Shown here in pieces: positions 1-23,611 of a stretch of DNA of 64,000 nt. Every line of letters starts with the position of its first letter. Position 1 is the stretch's first letter. Origin of the DNA: Glandiceps talaboti (lineage: Eukaryota > Hemichordata > Enteropneusta > Spengelidae). The position numbers were made by a program, and so were the translations under genes. The DNA is taken from contig NC_135564.1 in NCBI RefSeq assembly GCF_964340395.1, positions 2,381,501 to 2,445,500 on the forward strand. Direction: 5' to 3'. The notes beneath the pieces were generated by a model. The model ran no database searches, was not told the DNA's origin, and saw only the letters and a list, made by a program, of their open reading frames with translations.

Positions 1-694
1 ACTGTTTAGTGAATAATACCATAGACCATCAACTGATTCTTAGATGTATTTTTTTTGTACTCTACCCTAAAATAGTTAGTTATTTGGAATGATCCTTATT
101 CATAGGGAAGTCTGTGCTTATTTAGCCTCTTTACATCACCATCAGTAATTTTGCTTTGCTCTCTCTCACTAACTGCTTGTATTGCTAGCAATGGCAACCG
201 ATTAATGTTGTTTGAAAATTGTATACTCAAACTGATTGGTTTGAAAAAATGCACTCAAATTGATTGGTCACAATGTGGAGTGATAACGTATGTTAGCCTA
301 ATTGACTATATTCAAATGAAGTCAATATGTAAATATGCCCTGGTTGAGATGAGCACAAGAAGATATATCTGTAGACAAAGAGGCATGATGATAACTGCAA
401 TTAGGGGTGTGACTAAATTAATCATTTGTTGTAATACTAGCATTACAAGTAGTTTGTGAGACAGAGAAGCAGAAACACAGATTGTGATGTAAATATTCTA
501 ACAGTGATATTCACCAGTGAGCAACATAATTTACATAATAATGAATATTCTGTAAATATCTACAAACAGGCTTGCTGATTGCCATTAGGGGATATGACTA
601 AATTAATTGGTTGCCATGGATAACATTACAAGTGGTTAATGAGACAGTGAGTCCAAATCACAGATCGCGATGTGAACAGGTTTATCAGACTTAC
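1..694. other. Left edge, no exon recognised
   Basis: I see no convincing coding exon here. If the MGCG-protein gene starting at 841 on the minus strand continues, this stretch is its first coding-side intron and the next exon lies beyond the window. The short open frames lack conserved-looking composition. A related phrase occurs twice: 'gggtgtgactaaattaatc' near 404-424 and 'ggggatatgactaaattaat' near 589-608. This suggests an old local duplication or dispersed repeat. Confidence 0.4.
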
Positions 695-841
695 CTCTTC
701 ATCTGATGACTCATCATCTACAACCACTGGTGCCTGTTTGGGTGGTGGTCTGTTAGTTTGTTGTTGAGGATACACAGAAGCAACAGGTTTTGATTGTGGT
801 TGACCACTACTGGCATCTACACTTGATGCTCCACACCCCAT
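695..841 (-). CDS. First coding exon of an MGCG-type N-myristoylated protein (partial gene)
   Basis: The minus-strand ATG at 841 opens 49 codons starting MGCGASSVDASSGQPQ and ending in an acidic VVVDDESSDEE. The exon stops at a strong donor (AG|GTAAGT) at 695/694. An acceptor lies just upstream (TTTTAAAG|C near 857), so the exon begins with a few bases of 5' UTR. Gly2 followed by Cys3 and Ser is the usual context for N-myristoylation plus palmitoylation, so the product is probably membrane-anchored. The middle is rich in Gln and Pro (PQQQTNRPPPKQAP) and looks disordered. I do not recognise the family from this stub. BAALC- or stathmin-domain-type MGCG proteins start similarly, but that is not evidence of homology. 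Downstream exons are outside the window. A likely non-coding first exon lies at about 6117-6290 on the same strand. Confidence 0.55.
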
Positions 842-1489
842 CTTGGCAAAAATCAGCTTTAAAAAAAAAGACAAAATTTAAATTTTAGACATTCATTCAT
901 TCATTCATTCTTTAGACATCATATCGTCTACAGATATTAAATGCTGTAATCTTGCCGACAGTTTTGTATGCAGGTATTTATGCAGGTCTCAAAATTAGCA
1001 GTAGTCCATGTCATATAGACTAAATTTATGAGGTGGTTAGTCTGTTAGATTACTGGAAATCAATTGAAAATTGTAGTTGAAACAGTTCACTATGCTAAAT
1101 CTGGCTACCAAATATATTATATTCAAGGTTTCCATTATTAGTTTCATTTATATGATTTTTAACATTTGTTTTTCCACATTTACCATCACTGAGTTAAAGA
1201 ACCTGTAGGTGTACATTGTGAAAATGACTGTGTCACTGAAAACTTAATTCCTACATCAAATACTATTTGCATATAGCCTGTGGCTTCCTATAAATCTTTC
1301 AATTTAGTTTAATATGAGTTTATGTCGACATGAAGCTAGAACAAACATGGAAATATATATACGATATGTTTCATTTCTTAATTGATAATAAATAATTAAA
1401 TAAAGACATTTATTAATCATGTCGGTCAATATAAATTTTCGGTCAAACTATTATGGTTTCATTTTGTACACTCAGATTCACAATTAGTT

Positions 1490-1491
1490 GA

Positions 1492-1530
<39 letters not shown>

Positions 1531-1551
1531 GTAAATAAATAAATAAAATTT
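1490..1551. repeat. (AAAT)n microsatellite
   Basis: Direct reading shows about a dozen tetranucleotide units 'aaataaataaat', with one interrupting 'gtaa'. Similar short runs recur at about 1665-1690. Confidence 0.9.
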
Positions 1552-2574
1552 AATGAATTAAGAAATACCTTTAATATTAATGTGTATCTTTATACGTTTT
1601 CAGTCAAACTATTTTTTCTTTACATTCACAGAAAATAAAAGTGAATAGCAGGTCTGATCACTTGGTCAATAAATAAATAAAAAATATAAATCAATTAATT
1701 AATTTAATACATGTAATAATAATATGTCTATATATGTAAATTTTAATATTTGCCTACAAGTTTTCAGTCAAACTATGGTAGCCATGGATACACTTTCATC
1801 TCAATCTCAAAACAGTACTGAATGTATAGCCAGATAAAGAAACTGACAGCGACATATTTCCAAATCTAATGTTTCAATCTTGATTTCCTGAATGTATTTG
1901 GATAAGATCTAATTAAGATGGACAACCTACTAATTTTACTTATTTTACTACAAAACAAATTTATAAATTTTAACCCAGTAAATTATAGTAAGACAGAAAA
2001 TCAATCACACACACCTTCAGGTTAAATAATATACATCAAAAACTTTGAAATTGAAAGGATAAAAGTATGAAGTAATTATATTTCCATCTGTAAAGTAACC
2101 ACTGGTAGATATCAATAATATATTATATTATTATTTTCATAATTGTAGAAAGTATTCCTTCTGGATTATTAATGGGTTTTCTCTTCTTTTTTTTCCTCTG
2201 GTAGGGTTTTAGGATTCTGTCACTGTGTTATATGGTAAAAAAACTAACTGTGCACATTTTTCAAATGTTTAATATTAAGTACATTACAAACACAGGTTTA
2301 ACAAAACCTGTACATGTTAATATTCCGCAACTCAAGTCCCCCCCACCCCCCGAATTTTGACATTTCCACTCTGACGTGATGAAATCAGAAAGATAAGAAA
2401 CAACATCAAAATAATAACAGAAGAGCCATAATTTTATAAAATTGAATAAAGTGTTTATGAAATTGTATTTATCTATCTCTGTGAAATCTTTTGATTGAAC
2501 ATTCTAGATAGCTTCTGTCTGGTCTGTAAGATAAAACATGTCTTGTCACTCTATCAGCTGTATACAGTGAAATT

Positions 2575-2945
2575 CAAATTTACTGTTCAGCTTTTCTGTT
2601 TGACACAATTATGCAGAAACCAACATGAAACTGCATACACCACACTTTGATAGCAAGATCGCATTTTTCGCTACATGTAGTCTAAACGAAATAAGCCATA
2701 TAACTGTATTGCAACTCCATGCAGACATTTGGGCACCAATGTTTTTCTTAGTATCAAACACCAAATGAAGGGTGTGTAAAATGTTAATTTGATGTTTGTA
2801 TGGTGGCATGATAGTTTATTTCATATACACAAAATGGAGCAAGAAACTGTGGTCATTCAATCTTGCTATCTTAAAGTGTAGCATGTCCAGTTTCTTGTAT
2901 CAAACAGAAAAGCTGAACGGTAACAGTATTGTGTAATTCATTGTA
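2575..2945. mobile_element. Foldback (MITE-like) element, family 1 copy a
   Basis: The left arm 'actgttcagcttttctgttt' (2581 on) is inverted in the right arm 'aaacagaaaagctgaacggt' (2903-2922). Further in, 'cacactttgatagcaagat' pairs with the inverse of 'atcttgctatcttaaagtgt'. The arms are imperfect and about 80-90 bp long, around a 200-bp centre. A related foldback lies at 28357-28680. No transposase is encoded, so this is a non-autonomous element; its superfamily is not assignable by eye. Confidence 0.65.
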
Positions 2946-3052
2946 CTACCCCTGAAGGCCAACTTAGTAACTAGGGCTTAGACTTGTCTCTGTTTTTCCT
3001 TTCTTTATTTGAACAAAATTACAACTGTGTTCTATTGTGTGAATGATACCCT

Positions 3053-3198
3053 GAGTGAGTGAGTGAGTGAGTGAGTGAGTGAGTGAGTGAGTGAGTGAGT
3101 GAGTGAGTGAGTGAGTGAGTGAGTGAGTGAGTGAGTGAGTGAGTGAGTGAGTGAGTGAGTGAGTGAGTGAGTGAGTGAGTGAGTGAGTGAGTGAGTGA
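3053..3198. repeat. (GAGT)n microsatellite
   Basis: About 36 near-perfect tetranucleotide units run without interruption. The Ser/Leu/Thr/His-repeating open frame on the other strand is only a consequence of the repeat. Confidence 0.97.
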
Positions 3199-3767
3199 AA
3201 GACAGTGTCAGGTGATTGTATAAGCCCAGAGACTACTATTAGGGGATTAAAAAAACAAAAACAAAAAAAAATAAACGTGAATAACAAACTCAAAACATCT
3301 GAATATAATGTGACTTAAATAATTTTTAACAAAAATATCTCCCAAGGAAACTGGTGCCAAGCCAACTAGCCTATGGGCTGAACAACACAACGTCTTATAA
3401 TATAGTCTTGCTTCCTACTTGAAAATAATAAATTGTTTGTACACTATTGATTCGTAGTCACATGAAGATTCATAATCTGTATAGGAGAATTAGTGCCTGA
3501 TTTCAACTGTTGCCATGCCAACAATTTTATATGTCATGATAGCAAACTACTAACATTAGCATTTATTTATTTATTTTGTGAATGTGAAAAAATTTAGGTG
3601 ACCTATTGAGACAATGTTGACGTCAAGAAGTCATGTGACCTATAAAAATATGATATTTTACATCGCAGTCGCATGTAGCTGTCATTCAAAATGTTGCATT
3701 ATGAATTTTGAATATCAATTTTTTGTATACACCACCACAAGTCTCATTCTTGTGGCATAAACATATA

Positions 3768-4545
3768 AATATACCTAATACATATAGATATACCTAATAC
3801 ATGTGGATATACCTAATACATATATAGATATACCTAATACATGTAGATATACCTAATACATGTAGATATACCTAATACATGTGGATATACCTAATACATA
3901 TATAGATATACCTAATACATGTAGATATACCTAATACATATAGATATACCTAATACATGTAGATATACCTAATACATGTAGATATACCTAATACATGTAG
4001 ATATACCTAATACATGTGGATATACCTAATACATATATAGATATACCTAATACATGTAGATATAACTAATACATATATAGATATACCTAATACATGTAGA
4101 TATACCTAATACATATAAATATACCTAATACATATAGATATACCTAATACATATATAGATATACCTAATACATATAGATATACCTAATACATATAGATAT
4201 ACCTAATACATATAAATATACCTAATACATATAGATATACCTAATACATATATAGATATACCTAATACATGTAGATATACCTAATACATGTAGATATACC
4301 TAATACATATAGATATACCTAATACATGTAGATATACCTAATACATATAGATATACCTAATACATATATAGATATACCTAATACATGTAGATATACCTAA
4401 TACATGTAGATATACCTAATACATGTAGATATACCTAATACATATAGATATACCTAATACATATAGATATACCTAATACATATACCTAATACATGTGGAT
4501 ATACCTACTACATGTAGATATATCTACTATATATAGATATACCTA
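3768..4545. repeat. 17-19-bp minisatellite 'atatacctaatacatgtag'
   Basis: About 40 units of 'gatatacctaatacat' are separated by variable 'gta', 'ata', 'atata' or 'gtg'. The variants are interleaved rather than blocked, which suggests repeated gene-conversion or unequal-exchange events. It lies in the presumed first intron of the MGCG gene. Confidence 0.93.
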
Positions 4546-4920
4546 AATGGTCTAGATTGGATAGAAGGATTAAGGTCTGAATAAAACAATAATCCTTTCT
4601 AATTATGTCACTGATAACATGCAAGAAAATGATATTGAATTCTGGACCATTAACATAAGTAAGTACATTTTGGTAACAAGCCTGTTTACTAATAAAATCA
4701 CAGTCCACAAACATATGTGGCTGTGTGGTTCCAATTTATAAATCCTATGGATTGACATAGTACTAGTAGTTTTCCTTTAATAAACAACTAGATACTACAA
4801 TTGTGATTTAAAAGCTGATATTTTAGGGACATCATATTTGCAGATCTTAGTCTAGTCTACTCAACATCAATGTACTGAAAACACTAAAATTGTAGGTCCA
4901 ACAAGAAAATTAGTGTAACC

Positions 4921-4953
4921 CCCCCCCCACACACACACACACACACACACACA
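4921..4953. repeat. (CA)n microsatellite after a C run
   Basis: Nine C residues are followed by about a dozen CA dinucleotides. Confidence 0.9.
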
Positions 4954-6116
4954 CCTCTGTGTAACCCTCGCGCTATCAAGGGGTGTATCTTTACATCACA
5001 ACATGACATATGAGTTTCACTGAAAAATATGTACTGAATTGTTACAATCAAAATTATGATTTCAGATTTCATTTATTAAATATACCCCTCCCCATCACTT
5101 ATCAAAATTAATGACCCCACCTCCCGCCCGGCTCCCCTCCCAACTCCAAAGATGCACATAAATGTAGATGCACTGACCCTTGGTTTCTGCTAGTATCTGG
5201 GTTTTCTGGAGTGTAATTGCTACCTTTCAAATTTCAATTGTGAAAGGTAATAAAGAAATCTAATAAAGACATCTTTTCATCTGACCCATACCATGAAATT
5301 AAATTTATCTACAAGAGATTGCTTTCTCCTAAACCTTGGGTCGATTTCTGAAGATTTGCAAGGAGATATAAAGATCGAATCAATTCCTTCAACGTAAGAA
5401 AATCTCCTGTACTTATTTGTGAAATGACAGCTCGTGATCACAGCGGTTTTTTTCTCTCCATACATAGAAAAATAGAATGTCCGGGGAACACAAGGAAAAA
5501 CGGCGATGGAACACTGATTCAATGCCATGGATAATCATTGCATCGATAAATCAATAAATCTATCTGTATTTATATATTCCTTGGTCAATCATTCACGTTC
5601 ATGTAACTACTTCGCAATCTCCACTCCACTAGTAAGAGTAGTAATTTTATGAACGGAAACAGGTAATCGCACACATGTAAACTGTTCATTACACAGGGAA
5701 TGTTGTAATGTTACAGAACACCTGTTATAGACAGTTAGTGTTACTACACTGTTACAAATACACAAGTGGAGCCATATATGCATGTCGTGTGTGTCTGTAT
5801 GGAAGTGTTCGTTTAGTTACGATCACAGTGTGTTTCCTCGAGCAGGTTTCCCCGGCGTACTCACTATGAATTGCCTGTCATCAATGGTGTTGTCATGGTA
5901 GAAATGTCGGAAAAATACCTGTTTCTCTAACAAATACCATTTCTTACACGGTTTGATTCCATGGCACGATCTACACTCGCCTTGCTGCAAGATTGATCAA
6001 CTTGAACGATACATTCTTGCCGTCTACTAGACATACATGGGGATTTTGACAATTTTTAAAGAAAAATGGGGCATTTGCAATTGTTACAGAGTAAAAATAT
6101 CTTAAAATCTACTTAC

Positions 6117-6300
6117 CTTCTGTTCGAAAAACCCTGTAAATCAATGAAATTCGGGTGAAGTTCGGCTTTCCGTACCTGCCGTACTGTAGTGTATTTACCT
6201 TCACGAGATCATTATGTAAATTTGCATATGAATAGCTGACGTCACCTCGCTATAGCAATGAACATAAACAGTCAACACACACAGTCGACACGGTGGATGG
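6117..6300 (-). promoter_or_regulatory. Putative 5' UTR exon and promoter of the MGCG gene
   Basis: On the minus strand a strong donor (GAAG|GTAAGT at 6117/6116) ends a candidate non-coding first exon. Just upstream lie a perfect octamer (ATTTGCAT, 6220-6227) and a perfect palindromic CRE (TGACGTCA, 6237-6244), in a locally CpG-richer stretch. These are standard POU- and CREB/ATF-type sites, and their clustering beside a donor supports a transcription start nearby. The link to the coding exon at 841 is inferred from strand and order only. Confidence 0.4.
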
Positions 6301-8523
6301 AAAGACAGACCTTCGTAAATAGTCACCAGGGTAAACCATTATAAATAACTCTGGACAAACAAAAAGAATCGATTTGACGTAAATATTACATAACAATTAA
6401 AAAGCTAAAGTCTCGGTATTACCACCGGCCGTAAATTATTCGGAAATAGATAGAGTCGGAGGCATCGGAGAGGGGGTAAAACTTAAAAGAAACGAAAAGT
6501 CGGAAAACAGAAGAAAACGACCAAAGAAATGCGAGACATTTCGCCATAATAATTTCTTGAGTGGAAGTTCTTCTTCTAGTCAGGGGACTATCTATTTAAT
6601 AGTCCTTCATATGTGGTCGAAAAATAAACTTTTCAAAAATGGGCATTAAAATTAAAATAGTCTGGGGTCTATCAGTGTATTAAAAGCTTATGAGATTAAA
6701 ATAGGCTTATCAGCAGCTTGCTATTTGTAAGCCATCTTTGTAAGCCGACTCCTGCCAACGCCCTCAAACTTACTTACAGAAAACACCACCACTCTCGTTT
6801 TTCTTGACCCTGACCGTATGTTGTATGAGGCGAAAGAATAAAAGGGCGATCCTGAAAATATTTTCGTAATCCGATTTTGAACAAATTGGGGTAAAAATAT
6901 CACAAGCTAGGTCCATGATTGAAAAAAACCTAAACACTACAACTTTGTTTCAATTATTGAGCATTTTACTGAGAATCAATTGTTACTTTATTACACAACT
7001 ATCGGTAAAATAACAACAACACCGCATTCTCGAAAACCAATTATTATTTCTAGCACTACATTTCGAAATAGGAGGCTTGTTAACAACGTTACCGTAAAAC
7101 AGGCCGTGGTTTGCTATAATGCAATACCGTAACAACGTAACAACGCAAATTCGTAATAACAACATTTACTGTGACACGGAACAGTAACAATGCAACAGAT
7201 TGTATGAAAATTAGAAACTTCTCAAAAAATACATACGATGAAATGAAATGATTTGTCACAATCTAACAAAAGAAACAAAGTTTATCTATTTTAATCATTT
7301 ATCCCACATTCGATTTATTCATTAAATAAAATTAACCCGTCAAAGCAATGAACTGGACAATCGAAAATAAAATGAAATTCAATCTTCTGCGAAACTAAAA
7401 TTACACCTTTTACAAAATATTAAATCAAAAGGAACATTAAGAAATCTTCTAGCGTGGTTTCTAAATTATGATAACTTAACCAAAATTTTGATAACAATTT
7501 TCATTTAAAATAAAGTCCTTTTTAAAAAATAATCTATATTTTCTAAGTTTATTCCGTCATTGACTATGTTTACAACCATTTCATAATATGTAAACTCAAT
7601 TATTTTGTAATTTAATTTTAATTCAATTTTTGCTCTTTCAATTAGAATCTAAGTTGTTTGTCTTTTGACATAGATTTCTCTTCCTGAACCCCTCTTTCAG
7701 ACGAGTCTTCGGATTTATTGATTTAAAATATGATTATCATAATTCACATCATATCCAATCAGAATGGCCCGACATGAACCTGTCTGACCCATGAAACATA
7801 CAACCTAGTCAGGTGAACCTGCTAGTACTGGTGATAGCATTTTTCCGTACACCCAAAGAAAGAGAAACATTTCTACAACAACCTATTCATGGACACAGGT
7901 TAGCATTCACTTATTTTAAAGATTTAGAACTGGGTGAGTTCTTTCAACAGAATACGTGAGCTTACAGACAAGCTCTCTTTATCGCAATTTATTGGACCAC
8001 AGACAAGTATCAAGCAGATACCAGACTTGTCTATGACTGGACCCATTACCGCCGCTACGGGGCGGAGCAACGGAGCTTTGCTAATAGTGTTATATTTTAG
8101 TAAGTAGTGTTATATTTACAAGTGCATGAACATGCGGGCGAAGAACAAATATGGCTTCCTATGATTATATTATGGGTGTATAATGACTACTTATGTAGAA
8201 CAAATGTTGCATGTTTAATTGTGACTTCTCGTCGCAGTTTTTATATCACTCAAACATTCATTAATATGGCGAGGATTGACACATTTTCAGTTACTAGTAC
8301 AGGGCATAGTACAGGGTCACCTCGTTGTAGCACACAACTCACGGAATGTTTTTCTCGTACCCTGTGTAAATAATACACTGGTCTTAAGGTACATTTGTTA
8401 CCATGGTGATTACTGTAGGTGTCATAGTAACTCGACATTATAATGAATGATTATATCCATAATATGTTTGAAAATCTAAGTTATTCTATTTTTAAATCAT
8501 ACAAACTTTTACTTTCGTTTTAG
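6301..8523. other. Intergenic region upstream of the ePHD-GREB1-like gene
   Basis: I recognise no exon. The region separates two divergently transcribed genes. A 'ttttag' acceptor-like site just before 8525 suggests that the next gene has an untranslated first exon somewhere in about 7.9-8.4 kb, but I cannot place it. The GC-richer patch around 8040-8070 (cattaccgccgctacggggcggagc) is the best promoter candidate. Confidence 0.35.
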
Positions 8524-8553
8524 TTTAGTGAGAAACGCTTACAAGACTGCACA

Positions 8554-20328
<11,775 letters not shown>

Positions 20329-22072
20329 AATAATTTATGGACTCACATTTCTCTGTCAACTTTACAACACTATCAAAGACATCTGAACATTGACAATGCC
20401 ATATATAAATTAATGGTGATAGCTGTTAAGGCAGAACCTATATTTAATACATTGACACTAAGGACTCAATTCAAAGCTTGACACTTGTATCAAATTTGAG
20501 TCTTTCAGGTGGTATACATTTCCCTTCACCTTTAAGGTTACAGCGATACTCTTACTTGAAGTTATAACACATTAGTGTACCATCTGTGTATTGTTCACAC
20601 TAATGTCCTCCACTAATGTGAATGATGTGTTTTTCTTTCAAATTGCTACCCATTATGGATATATTTCAGTGAAAGACAAAAACTAGGTGAGCTTGAGTAG
20701 TCAACCTGACAGGAAAGGTCACTGGCTCCAAGCAAACCACTCTCTAAGAACTCTTCCACCCACAGTCACTGAAAAGAAAAGCTACCCAAATTCTCTAGGA
20801 CCAAACAGTCACATTCACTTCATGCAAAGTTTCATGTCTTGAAGTGGACGACTAAAAATGTCATCCAAGAGCAAAAACTAATATTACACAAATTATTTAT
20901 GCAATTGGTTATTACCATTTTATATATCCCATAATTTTACATAGCGAGTTAAATCAATTGTAGTTTTTTTAATGTCTTTGTTTATGTTTTGTGACTGAGT
21001 TGAGGAGTGGTCTGTATAAGTTTGAATTTCTTTGTTGCCACATGGAAAATTTTCATGTTACACTGTAATTTAATGCATACTAAAATTGTAATATTGATAT
21101 TACTAGATAAATACTGCCATGTAATATGTATTCTTGTCAAATGCAGCTGCCATATACACTGATTATGAAAAAAAACATACCAAAGTAACTGATTTTTTAA
21201 ACTTTTAAGAGGAGAAAAATAACCTAATTAATTTTGAATGGTTCACATGTCATATACTTACTAACATATCTATGATGAGTAGGCTGAAAGGAAGGTTGGC
21301 ATACAGGTCAATGAACATAAATGAATAATTTTTATACTACTAGCTGTCTTCTGGATTTTTATCCTTCATATTTGAAAGAACTTTTAACCAGCAATTTTAT
21401 ATGTCATTTGAACACTTTCATTTTAATGGTGTGTTTTTTCTGTGTTAGTTGTTAGTTTGTTGTACAATAAGCTGAGACGTAGTGTAACGCATTTCTTTAA
21501 GATTTAAATAATAATAAAAGAAAGTATACATATATTCACTGTGATCATAACATCCTAGCATAGAATCTATTTGTGCTCTAATGGTTACTACTAGAAAAGT
21601 GCTTAAAGTACTTAAGTTTCTACATTGTCATTCACGCAATGTTTAGACCAACTCTTGGATGTTTGTGAAAACATGACACTGAGTTTGAAATTAAATTCTG
21701 GAAAAGGAATTCCTACAAATTATCATCTCTAAGTACTCAGGGATGTATATAAAGGCTGGTATCGGGCAAATCAACCAGCTACTCTTGAATATTCTGTTGG
21801 CTACTGTTTCAGAAATTTGTGCTTACATATTCTTTGTTTCAACCACTATATACCTATTGTTGGGCAGATTCATGGGTCTTCCTTGTAGGTCCTTAGATAC
21901 TCAATATGTTATTTCACATTATTTTTTCAAGTAGAAAAACATAGTGAAGCTATTTTATCAAATAAAAATCCAAAATAAATACCAAATTCGCATCCATATG
22001 GCCACTTTAAATATAGTATAGCATTTAGAATATCTATAGTCTTATTGGTATTTATATCTTATCTACATACTA
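20329..22072. other. Intergenic region between two convergent genes
   Basis: This holds the 3' UTR of the plus-strand gene (AATAAA-like signals near 21512) and presumably that of the minus-strand gene. I see no coding exon. A small inverted repeat ('cacattagtgt'/'cactaatg') lies at about 20567-20620. A half copy of a foldback element is at 21905-22010. Confidence 0.5.
21905..22010. mobile_element. Half copy of a TTAA-bounded foldback element
   Basis: The sequence from 'atttcacattattttttcaa' to 'catccatatggccactttaa' matches the right arm of the intact element at 40240-40593. It ends in the same CCACTTTAA. The left half is absent or too diverged to see. Confidence 0.7.
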
Positions 22073-23565
22073 CTACTGTCCAGTCGGTTTCCTTGACCTT
22101 GACAGAGACAATTTAGATGTTTTAATTTTTTTTTCAGTTCTCAATTTGTCTGATTTGTGTTCATCCCTGTCACTGGATTCACATTTATTAGACTTGGACA
22201 ATTGTTGAGTGGAAGTCGGACAGGATTCTCTATTCAACAGACTTTGTCTAATCTTCAGTGATTTGTATGCAGCAAAGCCTACAAGTTCTATAGTATCATT
22301 GATAGCCTTTTTCACATCTGCTGGTATTGAGTCTTCATTTTTTGAGGCAACGCACAGTAGTGGAACTATCGCGTGATGATAACCCTTGCATACCTCCTGT
22401 ATTTGTTTGTCTATCTCTGTTCTACGTGTGTTTGACTTTTTGGATACGGTTGCAGGTGTAGCTGGAGGTTGCAGCTGTTTGATACTCCTAGAATTGAAAC
22501 CCCAATGTTCATATTTTTCTTTGACTACATCATCTGATAATCCATTTTCCTGTACTGAATTCCAACATTTGTACATTTCTACTGATATCATAGTATCATT
22601 ATCATCAGCTGCCTTCTCTCCTTTGGGTTCACAAAACCCTTTCATTTGACTTGAGGATGAACTTTCCAAGAAGTCATTATCACTTTCTGCCTGAACTGTA
22701 CTCAGAGGTGACAGTCTATGTTTAGGACACCTCATGTGTTTTCTTGCAGTCTGTCTTCTTGGTTTTTGCTTTATCAAATTAGTTTCTTTTGGGTTTGTTG
22801 GGTCTCTCTTCATCTGTTGCCCTGACAATCCATCAAGAGCACTTTGCATATCTTGCATTTGATTCTTGACTTGATCAATTTCATTTCTCAACTCCTGCAC
22901 ATGGGAATGGACAATATGACTTGCAATGCGGGAAATTTTGTCGGTTATATTTGTATTCCCATTGTCTAGATCTACAATGTTTACATCGGCAGCTACAGTT
23001 GAACTTTGCATTCCAGTATGATTTGTATTTCCATTTCTGAGTTCATTTCCAAGTTCACCATTACTCATAGAACTGTGGCCTTGATGAGGAGCTTCCTTGC
23101 CAAGACTTGGTATAATGTCACTAGGCCTCGATATAGACATAGGTTCTTTAGGTGCATGCTCCTTCTCAATATTTACACTTGAATGTTGACTGTCTTTCTT
23201 GGGTATCTTCTTACCTGAAGTATCATCTTCATCATCTGTGTCCACACAGTATATTCTCCTTTTTAGTGCTCTACTGGGTGACGCACAGGCTTCAACTTTT
23301 ATCTTCTGTACAATATGTACAGCAGTCTTCTTCTCACCACTGTCAATCCCTAGTGAACAGCTTCCGTGTGCTGAGTAGAAAAATATAAAGCTAAGACAGT
23401 GCTCTATACCGCAGTAGCAGAGCGCAATAGTTTTGGTAGTACTGGAACTCTTTCTTGGTTGTAACTCGGAGTTTCACGCATAGTGCGATCATCAGACAAT
23501 GTTGTCTGATGATCACACTATGCGTGAAACTCTGAGTTACAACCAAGAAAGAGTTCCAGTACTAC

Positions 23566-23611
<46 letters not shown>

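Larger units (their letters stand above)
857..6116 (-). other. Probable 5.3-kb first intron of the MGCG gene
   Basis: This stretch lies between the acceptor at 857 and a donor-like AAG|GTAAGT at 6117/6116 on the minus strand. I found no other exon. It is AT-rich and filled with repeats, each listed separately: an AAAT tract, a foldback element, a GAGT tract, a 'atatacctaatacat' minisatellite and a CA tract. An 83-codon minus-strand open frame at 5277-5528 has no clear splice context or recognisable motif and was not called. Confidence 0.4.

Noticed and set aside
3768-4545. CRISPR-like array of regular short repeats
   Set aside because: The units are contiguous 17-19-bp repeats without unique spacers, in animal DNA; it is a minisatellite.
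5277-5528. 83-codon minus-strand open frame
   Set aside because: It has an ATG but no recognisable motif and no donor or acceptor tying it to a gene; probably chance.
22073-22700. Retroelement gag-like helices in the C-terminus of the second ePHD protein
   Set aside because: The helical pattern vaguely recalls DIRS/gag tails, but I could not point to any diagnostic motif.
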